Under the pieces are notes generated by a model. The model saw nothing but the letters and a program-made list of their open reading frames with translations. It was not told the DNA's origin and did no database searches. 64,000 nt of DNA from Hymenobacter negativus (GTDB taxonomy: Bacteria; Bacteroidota; Bacteroidia; Cytophagales; Hymenobacteraceae): the NCBI RefSeq assembly GCF_017571495.1, contig NZ_JAGETZ010000014.1, positions 124,001-188,000 on the forward strand. The letters run 5' to 3'. The stretch's first letter is position 1; each line of letters starts with the position of its first letter. The position numbers and the translations under genes were made by a program. This document shows, in pieces, positions 35,341 to 43,240 of the stretch.

Positions 35341-35390
35341 AACGCATGAGCGCCCGGCCTCTACTGGGAGAAGCCGGGCGCTCATGCGTT
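35341..35390 (-). terminator. 18-bp perfect hairpin after barrel gene 3
   Basis: AACGCATGAGCGCCCGGC (35341-35358) is the exact reverse complement of 35373-35390, with a 14-nt loop. It is located 20 bp beyond the stop of the barrel gene at 35410. Confidence 0.8.
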
Positions 35391-35409
35391 CGGGAATGAC
35401 AAAGGCTTG

Positions 35410-36051
35410 TTATTCCTTCTTCTTGGTTCGCTTGTGGATAGTGGGCCGGGAGTAGGTGAGGTACACCTGAAAGGCGCTGTTGCGCAGGTCCGGCGTCACA
35501 ACCCGACTGTCGGTTGCCGCCTTCAATGCCGTGCCAAAGCCGGCGTTGTAGCGCCCCCCAATGCCCAGCCCGCCCTTGAGAGGCTGGTAGCCCGCGCCAA
35601 GCACGAAGCCAACATCGACAAACTTATAGCTGTTCTTAACGCTCACTTTTTCGCCTGAGGCGTCGCTTTTGGCATTAATCAGAAAACTTACCTGAGGGCC
35701 AGCTTCCAGAAAAAGGCCGTCCTTGGTGGTAGCGCGAAATGCCACTGGCACATCGATATAGTTAAGCCAGATAGACGACTGGGTGATGTAGCCAGCCGGC
35801 GTTTTGGCTCCCTTCATAGAGTACAGCAGCTCGGGCTGAATCGAAAATGGCCGATTCAAAGCCAGGTTGGCAAACAGGCCAGCCTGGAAGCCATATACAT
35901 ACTGCATGTTTTTGGCCCCGTCGCCAACAAAGGACGCTGCCGAACCACCCGCTTTGAACCCCGCAAAGGAGTTGCTGCGGGAATGAAGCTGCGCATGTGC
36001 GCCAGAAACAGCAAGGGTCGCAATAGCCAGGCTGAGTAAGGATTTTTTCAT
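35410..36051 (-). CDS. PorT-family outer-membrane beta-barrel protein 3
   Basis: 213 residues from the ATG at 36051, signal peptide MKKSLLSLAIATLAVSGAHAQ. Strand phrases FAGFKAGGSAASFVG, YGFQAGLFANLALNRPF, IQPELLYSMKGAKT, YIDVPVAFRATTKDGLFLEAG and PQVSFLINAK are the family hallmarks. The C-terminus RPTIHKRTKKKE extends past the last strand (FQVYLTYSR), which is unusual because the terminal aromatic residue normally ends the protein; this basic tail could be cytoplasmic-side, a readthrough remnant, or simply tolerated. Confidence 0.82.
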   Translation of the reverse strand: MKKSLLSLAIATLAVSGAHAQLHSRSNSFAGFKAGGSAASFVGDGAKNMQYVYGFQAGLFANLALNRPFSIQPELLYSMKGAKTPAGYITQSSIWLNYIDVPVAFRATTKDGLFLEAGPQVSFLINAKSDASGEKVSVKNSYKFVDVGFVLGAGYQPLKGGLGIGGRYNAGFGTALKAATDSRVVTPDLRNSAFQVYLTYSRPTIHKRTKKKE

Positions 36052-36246
36052 GTGAAAGCTGAAGTATGGGCGAACAGTAAGCATTACAAAAAGCAATAAT
36101 TGAGAGTGTATTGCCGCCTTCTACGGCAACTTCTATAAATGTGTTAAGTAACTTTTCAAATCGGAAATTAGGTTTGATTTAACAAAAGTTTAAAAAATTA
36201 TTGACAATGCACCATCCAGCGTTCCAATTTCTCAGCTGATGAAATA

Positions 36247-36282
36247 AAAAAAGCCCGGCTTCAAGAGAAGCCGGGCTTTTTT
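36247..36282 (-). terminator. terminator after barrel gene 4
   Basis: AAAAAAGCCCGGCTTC (36247-36262) pairs exactly with 36267-36282 around a 4-nt loop; T/A runs on both sides. The stem sequence is identical to that of the terminator at 33841-33880. Confidence 0.92.
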
Positions 36283-36301
36283 AAACGAGGATTGGGGCAA
36301 T

Positions 36302-36898
36302 TTATTTGCCGCCGAACATGTAGCCCAATTGCAATTGGAATACTGAGTTGCGTTGTTTATCTCCAGTTACTGACGGGTCGCTGATATCTGAGATGCCACC
36401 GTTGTAACGAATGCCGATGCTAGGGCCGCTAGATAACTGATAGCCCAGACCTACTACGTATCCAAGGTCAGTCTTACGGAGGCCGGTTGTGCTCGTATTG
36501 TCAGGAATACTTTGTCCCTGAATATCGAAAGTGGTCTTTTGACTAAGCAAGAAACCAATCTGTGGACCAGCTTCGAAGAAAAGGCCATCGGCATTCACTT
36601 TAAGTAGCACCGGTATATCTAAGTAATTCAAATGGCTATTGATTTTATCGCTGCCAGATTCCTGTTTGAAGCCCTTCATCGAATACAGCAATTCAGGCTG
36701 TAGCGAGATGAGGTCAGAAAAGCCAAAGTTGGCAGCTAAGCCGCCAACAAAGCCGAGCGTACTTTTAGCGTCGCCAGTATTATCACCCGAAAGTGAAGAC
36801 AGGCTAGCTCCAGCTTTTACGCCAAAATGAATTTCTTGGGCATTAGCGGCACTAGCCAAGCCTACAAGTAGACCAAGAGAGAGGATTACTTTTTTCAT
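36302..36898 (-). CDS. PorT-family outer-membrane beta-barrel protein 4
   Basis: 198 residues from the ATG at 36898, signal peptide MKKVILSLGLLVGLASAANAQ. Family phrases are HFGVKAGASLSSLSGDNTGD, LGFVGGLAANFGFSD, LQPELLYSMKGF, YLDIPVLLKVNADGLFFEAG, PQIGFLLSQK and the closing LQLGYMFGGK. It is visibly less GC-rich than the flanking chromosome. It is close to the next gene (same signal peptide, same GGLAANFG and QLGYMFGGK), so these two are the youngest duplicates. Confidence 0.87.
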   Translation of the reverse strand: MKKVILSLGLLVGLASAANAQEIHFGVKAGASLSSLSGDNTGDAKSTLGFVGGLAANFGFSDLISLQPELLYSMKGFKQESGSDKINSHLNYLDIPVLLKVNADGLFFEAGPQIGFLLSQKTTFDIQGQSIPDNTSTTGLRKTDLGYVVGLGYQLSSGPSIGIRYNGGISDISDPSVTGDKQRNSVFQLQLGYMFGGK

Positions 36899-36994
36899 GA
36901 TTGAAACGAGAGAGGTGAATTTCAATACAAAGCTAGCGGAAATTTCTAAGTCAATAACAATAGGTATTTGCCAATACTTTATTGGGCTAAAAAG

Positions 36995-37032
36995 AGAAAG
37001 GAGCCGATTCAATTAAGAATTGGCTCCTTTCT
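36995..37032 (-). terminator. terminator after barrel gene 5
   Basis: AGAAAGGAGCCGATTC (36995-37010) pairs with 37017-37032 with one G-U pair and a 6-nt loop. Placed 23 bp beyond the stop at 37056. Confidence 0.82.
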
Positions 37033-37055
37033 TAGGTCAGAAATACGAATTGGGG

Positions 37056-37658
37056 TTACTTACCGCCGAACATGTAGCCAAGCTGCAGCGAGAATACTCG
37101 GTTGCGCTGTTGGTCATAGGCATCGTCGTCTTTGCCGATGCTGTTGATGCCACCGTTGAAGCGAGCTTCAATGCCCAGGCCCATAGCTGACTGGTACCCG
37201 ATGGCAGCAACGTAGCCTAGTTCCATTTTCTGGAAGCTGTCGTTATCGAATTTAATTTCGTTGCCGTCGCCGTCCGATAGTTTGGTGTTCACCAAGTAGC
37301 CAATCTGTGGGCCTGCCTGCAAGAAAGGACCTTTGCCGTCGCTCAGGGTGTAGCGGAACATTATCGGGAGCTCTATGTAGTTGAGCTTGAAGTTGTAGTC
37401 GTCAAATGGAGCGCCTTTGAGTTCGGCACCTTTCATGGAGTAAAGCAATTCGGGCTGGATAGAGAGTGACTCCGACAGACCGAAATTGGCAGCCAGACCA
37501 CCAACAAAACCGAACTTATAGCCGATGTCGCCCAGGTTATCGCCGGAGAACTTCGTGTAGTTGGCACCAGCTTTAACACCAAACTTAGTAGAGGTCTGAG
37601 CGTTAGCAACACCAGCCATGCCAACTAACAGGCCCAGTGATAGGATTACTTTTTTCAT
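37056..37658 (-). CDS. PorT-family outer-membrane beta-barrel protein 5
   Basis: 200 residues from the ATG at 37658, signal peptide MKKVILSLGLLVGMAGVANAQ, nearly the same as in barrel gene 4. Strand phrases are KFGVKAGANYTKFSGDNLGD, FGFVGGLAANFGLSE, IQPELLYSMKGAEL, YIELPIMFRYTLSDG, PQIGYLVNTK and the closing SLQLGYMFGGK. It heads the array. A clearly AT-rich region of about 100 bp upstream should hold its promoter. Confidence 0.87.
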   Translation of the reverse strand: MKKVILSLGLLVGMAGVANAQTSTKFGVKAGANYTKFSGDNLGDIGYKFGFVGGLAANFGLSESLSIQPELLYSMKGAELKGAPFDDYNFKLNYIELPIMFRYTLSDGKGPFLQAGPQIGYLVNTKLSDGDGNEIKFDNDSFQKMELGYVAAIGYQSAMGLGIEARFNGGINSIGKDDDAYDQQRNRVFSLQLGYMFGGK

Positions 37659-37815
37659 GATTAAGAAAATGATATAATTAATTCTGAAGACAATCTGTGT
37701 AGTGTCTTTCAGTATGGGCTTATATCGGCTGGAAAGGGGGTAGGGTTTCATAATTCCAGCAACTATTTTTTTGCTCATAATTCCTTCATAATCCAGCAAT
37801 CAAGCGACTTGGGTG

Positions 37816-37823
37816 TATTTTTG
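37816..37823 (+). promoter_or_regulatory. -7 box upstream of the PagL-like gene
   Basis: TATTTTTG matches TAnnTTTG and lies 21 bp before the ATG at 37845. No TTG is seen at the ideal distance; a candidate sits further upstream. Confidence 0.4.
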
Positions 37824-37844
37824 GAGTTGGCCCAATTAAGGTGT

Positions 37845-38969
37845 ATGAAGGTTGTTTTTGTCCGTAGAGTGCTGGTACTAATGTTGCTGACAGGCCTGAT
37901 GGCGCAGTCGGCGGCTTCCCAAATAATCGATTCGACGGCAAAAGTGCCACGGGCACCGCTGGTGATTGGGGCATATGCGCAGGGCAGTATAATAATGGCT
38001 CATACCTACGCTATTAAGCATTTGGTGGCTTCGCATCCCACTGGGTTTGAGATTAATATACAACGCCAGACGACTGGTGCAGACCCATGGCACGAGTGGT
38101 ACAAGTACCCTAAAGTGGGCCTGGCCCTCACGTATTACGATTTTCACAACCCAATCCTGGGCTATGTGTTTGCGGCTAGTCCGTACATCAGCAAGACGTT
38201 TTCGCGCGGTCCAAAGCACGATTTTAGCTTCCGGCTGGGAGCGGGCCTAGCCTATCTCACCAACCCGTACAACCAGGAAACGAACCACAAAAATACCATC
38301 GCCAGCTCGGCCCTGAACGCCACGCTGCAAATGCGGTTTGAATACGATTATGCCCTCACGCCGCACTTGGGCTTGCTAGCCGGCATTGGGCTGAACCACT
38401 ATTCCAACGGCGCTACCACCAAGCCGAACTTCGGTGTAAACCTGCCCTCGCTGGTGTTGGGGCTGAATTACCACGAGCAGCGGCCGGCACCAACCTACCA
38501 TAACCCGGCGCCTCTGCCCGACGACATTGGCCGCACGTTTTTCAACGTGAGCACCAGCCTGGGCTTCAAGCAGCGCACCGAAGGCGACAAGCAGAAGTAC
38601 CTCGTAAACTCGGTCACGTTGGCCGTGGGCCGGCGCATGAACCGCAAATCCAACCTTCTGTTGGGCGTGGAAGGCTTCAACGACCGCAGCCTGAAAGCCA
38701 CGTTGGAGGACACTACCCGCGCCGGCGGCAAGCAGCCCGACGTGAAAAAAGCCGGCGTATTTGTCGGCCATGAGCTGCTGTTTGGCCGGCTGGCCTTCGA
38801 CTCACATCTGGGCTTCTACGTGTACGCGCCCTATAAATCGAGCACGGCCTACTATGAGCGGCTGGGCTTGAAATACCACTTCACCAACCTGCTGTTTGGG
38901 GCCATTGATTTGAAAATTCACCGTGGTGCGGCCGACGTGATTGAGTTCAAAGTGGGCGCTAAGTTGTAG
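37845..38969 (+). CDS. PagL-like acyloxyacyl hydrolase (lipid A 3-O-deacylase family)
   Basis: 374 residues with a signal peptide ending near residue 26 (from the ATG at 37845). The protein is an outer-membrane barrel with the PagL catalytic pair in GIGLNHYSNGA (His185 and Ser187), the HxSN motif of the family. Flanking strands such as FRLGAGLAYLTNPYN and NATLQMRFEYDYALTPHLGL agree. Known PagL proteins are about 150-190 residues; this one carries a second barrel-like half (about 230-374), a size common in Bacteroidota members. It would remove the 3-linked acyl chain of lipid A, changing the outer membrane. It is divergent from the barrel array. Confidence 0.82.
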   Translation: MKVVFVRRVLVLMLLTGLMAQSAASQIIDSTAKVPRAPLVIGAYAQGSIIMAHTYAIKHLVASHPTGFEINIQRQTTGADPWHEWYKYPKVGLALTYYDFHNPILGYVFAASPYISKTFSRGPKHDFSFRLGAGLAYLTNPYNQETNHKNTIASSALNATLQMRFEYDYALTPHLGLLAGIGLNHYSNGATTKPNFGVNLPSLVLGLNYHEQRPAPTYHNPAPLPDDIGRTFFNVSTSLGFKQRTEGDKQKYLVNSVTLAVGRRMNRKSNLLLGVEGFNDRSLKATLEDTTRAGGKQPDVKKAGVFVGHELLFGRLAFDSHLGFYVYAPYKSSTAYYERLGLKYHFTNLLFGAIDLKIHRGAADVIEFKVGAKL

Positions 38970-39104
38970 CGGGCTGGCGCGCTTCAGCTGGCCAGGCAGG
39001 GTGTTTCGGATGCCCTTTTTGCTGCTTCAGAAACCCCGGTTTGGGTGAGTCGCGCTTGGCTTTCATCTTTCGGCTGTGGTTCAATTAAAGCCGCGTCTTC
39101 AGCC

Positions 39105-39770
39105 ATGGAAACCTTCTTCACCCTCAACCGCTACCTGCACATTGCGGCTGGCATCACGGGCTTTTTTGTGGCACCTGTAGCCCTGGTCGTTCGCAAGGGC
39201 GGGCCAGCGCATCGGCGTTGGGGGCTGGTGTTTTTCTGGGCAATGGTGGTGGCTGGCGCCACGGCCATAGCGGGCTCCCAGCACATTCACAGCACCTTTC
39301 TCCTGCTCACGGCGATATTTAGCCTCTACATGGCGGGCTTCGGCTACCGCTCTTTATTTCTGAAGCAGCTGGCCTGGGATGCCCGCGTGGCCGCCTTCGA
39401 CTGGGCCGTGGCGGGTGTGGGGTTGCTGGCCTTCCTCGGCACGGTAGCTTATGCCGTGCTGTCGAAGAACATTGCAGTTGGCGTATTTGGGGCACTGGGC
39501 GCCGGCACCGCCTTCCGCCAGCTGCGCGGCTATGCCAACGCCGGGCACTGGACCAAAAACCAGTGGCTGCTCAACCACATTTCGGGTTTTCTGGCTTCGT
39601 ACATCGCGGCAGTATCGGCGTTTTCAGTTACCAGCCTGCACCACTTCCTGCCGGGTCACTACGAAATCCCGTTCCCTTTCAATTTCCTTTGGCCCACCGT
39701 ATTGGGCGTGCCGCTCATCATGTGGTGGCACCGGCGGGTACGTGGGAATAAGCTGCCAACTGCTCATTAA
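39105..39770 (+). CDS. polytopic membrane protein (DUF2306-like)
   Basis: 221 residues from the ATG at 39105. Six or seven hydrophobic segments; the N-terminus YLHIAAGITGFFVAPVALVV, then a His-rich GPAHRRWGLVFFWAMVVAG and the late LLNHISGFLASYIAAVSAF resemble small membrane proteins of the DUF2306 type with conserved His that could bind heme. Function unknown. Its 3' end overlaps the convergent pyrD gene by 53 bp, so both C-termini are read from opposite strands. Confidence 0.7.
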   Translation: METFFTLNRYLHIAAGITGFFVAPVALVVRKGGPAHRRWGLVFFWAMVVAGATAIAGSQHIHSTFLLLTAIFSLYMAGFGYRSLFLKQLAWDARVAAFDWAVAGVGLLAFLGTVAYAVLSKNIAVGVFGALGAGTAFRQLRGYANAGHWTKNQWLLNHISGFLASYIAAVSAFSVTSLHHFLPGHYEIPFPFNFLWPTVLGVPLIMWWHRRVRGNKLPTAH

Positions 39771-40779
39771 TCCTTCTCACCAGCGCTGGCCCTTCATAGA
39801 CAAAGCCAGTGTAGAGTTGGATGAGCGTCGCGCCAGCCGCCAGCTTTTCCTGCGCATCAGCCGCAGAATGGATACCGCCGGAGCCAATGATGGGCAATGA
39901 GCCGCCGGATTTCTGATGCAGGTAACGGATTATTTCTGTGGCGCGGGCCCGTAGCGGTCGGCCGCTCAGGCCACCTGCGCCGAGGCTGGAAACATAAGTC
40001 GAATCGGTTCGCAGATTGTCGCGGCTGATAGTGGTGTTGGTGGCTACCAGTCCGCTCAGCTTGGTTTCGCGGGCTATTTCCAAAATGTCGTCGAGCTGCG
40101 AATCGGTGAGGTCGGGCGCGATTTTGAGCAGCAGCGGGCGCGGCGTGGCCCGGGCCTGGTTGCGGGCCTGCACTTGCTGCAACAGCTCAATGAGCGGCTT
40201 TTTCTCCTGTAGCTGGCGCAGATTGGGCGTGTTGGGCGAACTCACGTTCACCACGAAATAGTCAACAACTTCGACCAGCGCTTCGAAGCCGGCCACGTAG
40301 TCCTCGGCGGCGCGCTCGTTGGGGGTGTCTTTGTTCTTGCCGATGTTGCCGCCGATGATGAGCTGCCGGTTCTGACGCCGGGCCAACCGCGCCGCCACGG
40401 CCGCCGCGCCATCATTGTTGAAGCCCATGCGGTTCACCAGCGCTTCGTCCTGTGGCAGGCGAAACAGCCGCGGCTGCGGGTTGCCGGACTGTGGCCGGGG
40501 CGTCACCGTCCCAATTTCTACGAAGCCGAAGCCCATGGTAGCAAGTTCATCGGTGAGCACTGCATTCTTGTCGAGCCCTGCCGCCAGGCCCACCGGGTTT
40601 GGAAACTTCAGTCCGAAAACTTCCCGCGTTAGGTTGGGGTGCTGGAAATTGTACAGGCTGCGCAACAGGGCCTTAGTGCCCGGCAATTGCGCGGCGCGGC
40701 GCAGGTTGTTGAACACGACGTGGTGAGCGCGCTCGGCGTCGAGTTGAAAAAGGAGGGGTTTGACGAGAGCTTTATACAT
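39718..40779 (-). CDS. pyrD: dihydroorotate dehydrogenase, quinone type
   Basis: Oxidises dihydroorotate to orotate in pyrimidine synthesis, passing electrons to menaquinone; membrane-associated. The protein has 353 residues from the ATG at 40779. Class 2 features are an N-terminal membrane-binding helix (MYKALVKPLLFQLDAERAHH), FGLKFPNPVGLAAGLDKNA, GFGFVEIGTVTPRPQSGNPQ with an RLFRLPQDEALVNRMGFNN stretch, VNVSSPNTPNLRQLQ with the catalytic Ser, and the FMN phosphate site IGSGGIHSA. It starts 8 bp after the ComM-like gene stop, so they share a transcript. Its 3' end runs into the convergent membrane protein gene. Confidence 0.95.
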   Translation of the reverse strand: MYKALVKPLLFQLDAERAHHVVFNNLRRAAQLPGTKALLRSLYNFQHPNLTREVFGLKFPNPVGLAAGLDKNAVLTDELATMGFGFVEIGTVTPRPQSGNPQPRLFRLPQDEALVNRMGFNNDGAAAVAARLARRQNRQLIIGGNIGKNKDTPNERAAEDYVAGFEALVEVVDYFVVNVSSPNTPNLRQLQEKKPLIELLQQVQARNQARATPRPLLLKIAPDLTDSQLDDILEIARETKLSGLVATNTTISRDNLRTDSTYVSSLGAGGLSGRPLRARATEIIRYLHQKSGGSLPIIGSGGIHSAADAQEKLAAGATLIQLYTGFVYEGPALVRRINEQLAAYSHVPAGATT

Positions 40780-40787
40780 AGCAGGGA

Positions 40788-42323
40788 TTATCCGGCCCAG
40801 CCTTCGCGGTCGAGGCTGCGGTATTGAATGGCTTCGGCCAGGTGTTGAATCTGAATATCGGCGGTGCCAGCCAGGTCGGCGATGGTGCGGGCCACTTTCA
40901 AAATCCGGTCGTAGGCGCGGGCGCTCAGGCCCAGGCGCTCCATAGCCGTTTTTAGCAGCGTGCGGCCTTCCTCGCTGATGGCGCAAATGTCCTTCACCAT
41001 CTGCGGCGGCATCATGGCGTTGGAATGGATGTCGGTGAAGTCCTGAAAACGGGTTTCCTGCACCACGCGGGCCTTATCGATGCGGGGCTGAATTTCAGCG
41101 CTGGTTTCGGCCTTGCGCGTTTCCGTCATCTGGTCAAACGTCACCGGCGTCACCTCCACATGCAAGTCAATCCGGTCGAGCAGCGGCCCCGAAACCTTGT
41201 TCAAATACTTCTGTACCACCCCCGGACCGCACACGCATTCCTTTTCCGGGTGGTTGTAATAGCCGCACGGGCACGGATTCATGCTCGCTATTAACATGAA
41301 ATTTGCCGGAAACTCAATGCTGACTTTGGCGCGTGAAATGGTGACGCGGCGCTCCTCCAGCGGCTGGCGCATTACCTCCAAAACCGAACGCTTGAACTCG
41401 GGTAATTCGTCCAGAAACAGCACGCCATTGTGCGCCAGCGAGATTTCGCCGGGCTGTGGGTTGCTGCCGCCACCCACCAGTGCCACATCCGAAATAGTAT
41501 GGTGCGGCGCCCGAAACGGCCTTGTGCTCAGCAAACCACCGCCGGCCAGCTTGCCGGCAACGGAGTGGATTTTGGTGGTTTCCAGCGCTTCCTGCATGCT
41601 CAGGGGCGGCAGGATGCTGGGCAGGCGCTTGGCTAGCATGGTTTTGCCCGCACCGGGCGGCCCAATCATGATGACATTGTGGCCGCCAGCCGCTGCAATT
41701 TCCAGGGCGCGCTTGATGTTTTCCTGGCCTTGCACATCGGCAAAATCGGCCGTGTATTTATTAACGGAATGCTGGAACAGCTCGCGGGTATCCACCGTGG
41801 TAGGCGTTATTTCCAGCCGGCCCTCGAAGAAATCAATAGCGTCCTGCATGCTGCTCACCGGTATCACATCAAGGTTGTTCACGATGGCGGCTTCCTCCGC
41901 GTTTTCCTTTGGCAGCATAATGCCCTTGAAGCCTTCCTTACGGGCCTGAATGGCAATGGGCAACACGCCTTTAATGGGGCGTAATTCGCCATCCAAGGCC
42001 ATCTCACCCATGATAATATACTCCGGCAGCCGGTCGGTCTGCAATTGCTGGGAGGCATGCAGAATGCCCAGCGCAATGGGCAAATCATAGGCCGCACCTT
42101 CCTTCCTGATGTCGGCCGGAGCCATGTTCACCACCGTTTTGGTGCGCGGCATGCGGTAGCCCCGAAACTTCAGCGCAGCCTCGATTCGCTGCTGGCTTTC
42201 CTTGATGGCATTGTCCGGCAAGCCCACTACGTTGAACCCCGTTCCGGCCGAAACCACCACTTCGATGATAATGGTGTAGGCATTGACGCCCTGCACGGCC
42301 GAGCCGAAAGTTTTGGTGAGCAT
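40788..42323 (-). CDS. YifB/ComM family Mg-chelatase-like AAA+ ATPase
   Basis: 511 residues, full length for the family. An N-terminal Lon-like domain (AVQGVNAYTIIIEVVVSAG, then GLPDNAIKESQQRIEAALK) is followed by the AAA+ core with Walker A GPPGAGKTMLAKRLP and Walker B VLFLDELPEF. A Cys cluster is seen in MNPCPCGYYNHPEKECVCGP. ComM is a hexameric helicase that helps branch migration during natural transformation in some bacteria. The role here is not proven. Probable operon with pyrD downstream. Confidence 0.93.
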   Translation of the reverse strand: MLTKTFGSAVQGVNAYTIIIEVVVSAGTGFNVVGLPDNAIKESQQRIEAALKFRGYRMPRTKTVVNMAPADIRKEGAAYDLPIALGILHASQQLQTDRLPEYIIMGEMALDGELRPIKGVLPIAIQARKEGFKGIMLPKENAEEAAIVNNLDVIPVSSMQDAIDFFEGRLEITPTTVDTRELFQHSVNKYTADFADVQGQENIKRALEIAAAGGHNVIMIGPPGAGKTMLAKRLPSILPPLSMQEALETTKIHSVAGKLAGGGLLSTRPFRAPHHTISDVALVGGGSNPQPGEISLAHNGVLFLDELPEFKRSVLEVMRQPLEERRVTISRAKVSIEFPANFMLIASMNPCPCGYYNHPEKECVCGPGVVQKYLNKVSGPLLDRIDLHVEVTPVTFDQMTETRKAETSAEIQPRIDKARVVQETRFQDFTDIHSNAMMPPQMVKDICAISEEGRTLLKTAMERLGLSARAYDRILKVARTIADLAGTADIQIQHLAEAIQYRSLDREGWAG

Positions 42324-42404
42324 GAGGTTGCGGTAGCGAAAAGAAAGGCGGGCGAAAACAACGGTTGCGTAAAGCTAAGAGCCGCAAGCCCAATAGCCTC
42401 TCAC

Positions 42405-42493
42405 GCAGTGTCCCGCAGCGTTAAAAAAGGCAAAGCCTCCTGGTGTGATTCTACCCTGTGAGACATTGCGTTTTTAACACTGCGGGACACTGC
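42405..42493. repeat. 23-bp inverted repeat between the ComM-like gene and gmhA
   Basis: The arm 42405-42427 pairs with 42471-42493 with one mismatch; the loop is 43 nt. Arms contain GCAGTGTCCCGCAG and TTAAAAA. Both flanking genes point left, so for gmhA the element lies just downstream of its stop (42509), where the A/T end could also help terminate. Confidence 0.8.
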
Positions 42494-42508
42494 ATGAAAA
42501 ACCAATTT

Positions 42509-43099
42509 CTACCCAACTACCAATTTTTCAATCAGCATAATAATAATATGAATCGCCTTGATATGGATTTCCTGAATCCGGTCGGCATAGCCTGAGTGCG
42601 GGGCTCTGATTTCTACGTCGCTCAAGCTGGCGAGCTGGCCGCCGTCTTTACCAGTCAGGGAAACTACCTGCATCCCTAGTTCCTTAGCGGCTTCGGCAGC
42701 GCGTAGAATATTGGGCGAGTTGCCGCTGGTACTGATGGCCAGCAACACATCGCCGGGCCGGCCAAGGGATTCCACGAAGCGGCTGAACACGAACTCAAAC
42801 CCAAAATCATTGGCCACGCAGGTCATGTGCGAGGCTTCGGTGAGGGCAATGGCGGCCAGGGCACGGCGGTTCTGGCGGTAGCGGCCGCTGAGTTCTTCGG
42901 CAAAATGCTGGGCGTCGCAAAGGCTGCCCCCGTTGCCACAGGTCAGGATTTTGCCACCGTTCTTCAGGCTGTTCGCCATTAGCTCGGCGGCGGCAGCGAT
43001 GCTGGCGATGTGGGCTGGGTCGGCCAGAAAGCGGTCGAGCACGGCCCTGGCTTCGGTCAGTTCGGCGTGGATGAGGTCGGGGAGGGTGGAGGCGGACAC
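42509..43099 (-). CDS. gmhA: SIS-domain phosphoheptose isomerase
   Basis: 196 residues; isomerises sedoheptulose 7-phosphate to heptose 7-phosphate for LPS inner core or S-layer sugars. It has the SIS pattern [20 protein letters not shown], then [20 protein letters not shown] and [39 protein letters not shown]-like sequence closes the protein. The start is a GTG at 43099; I see no ATG in frame near it. No other heptose genes (gmhB, hldE) are visible in the window, so this may be a solitary gene. A related function in another SIS pathway is possible. Confidence 0.88.
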   Translation of the reverse strand: MSASTLPDLIHAELTEARAVLDRFLADPAHIASIAAAAELMANSLKNGGKILTCGNGGSLCDAQHFAEELSGRYRQNRRALAAIALTEASHMTCVANDFGFEFVFSRFVESLGRPGDVLLAISTSGNSPNILRAAEAAKELGMQVVSLTGKDGGQLASLSDVEIRAPHSGYADRIQEIHIKAIHIIIMLIEKLVVG

Positions 43100-43134
43100 T
43101 GTTGTGGTGGTCGGTAATTAGGTTTCAAATCCGG

Positions 43135-43233
43135 CATCCTGAGCAGCGCGAAGGACCTTGCCGCTGACGGAGGATTTGCAGTGATTTTCGAAAATTCAGC
43201 CGTGATAAGGTCATCCGTGCTGCTCAGCATGAC
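43135..43233. repeat. imperfect inverted repeat with GCTGAGCAGC...GCGAAGGACCTT theme
   Basis: CATCCTGAGCAGCGCGAAGG near 43135-43154 pairs loosely with a segment near 43212-43233 (ATCCGTGCTGCTCAGCATGA), leaving GGACCTT/AAGGTC at the inner ends. The word GTCATGCTGAGC recurs often in Hymenobacter intergenic DNA as I remember it. Shares the ATGAC theme with 4592-4634. Confidence 0.5.
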
Positions 43234-43240
43234 AGGTTCC

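Noticed and set aside
40780-40986. Extended N-terminus of PyrD
   Set aside because: This stretch overlaps the upstream ComM-like gene in another frame and is Arg/Pro-rich; the MYKALVKPLLF start is typical.
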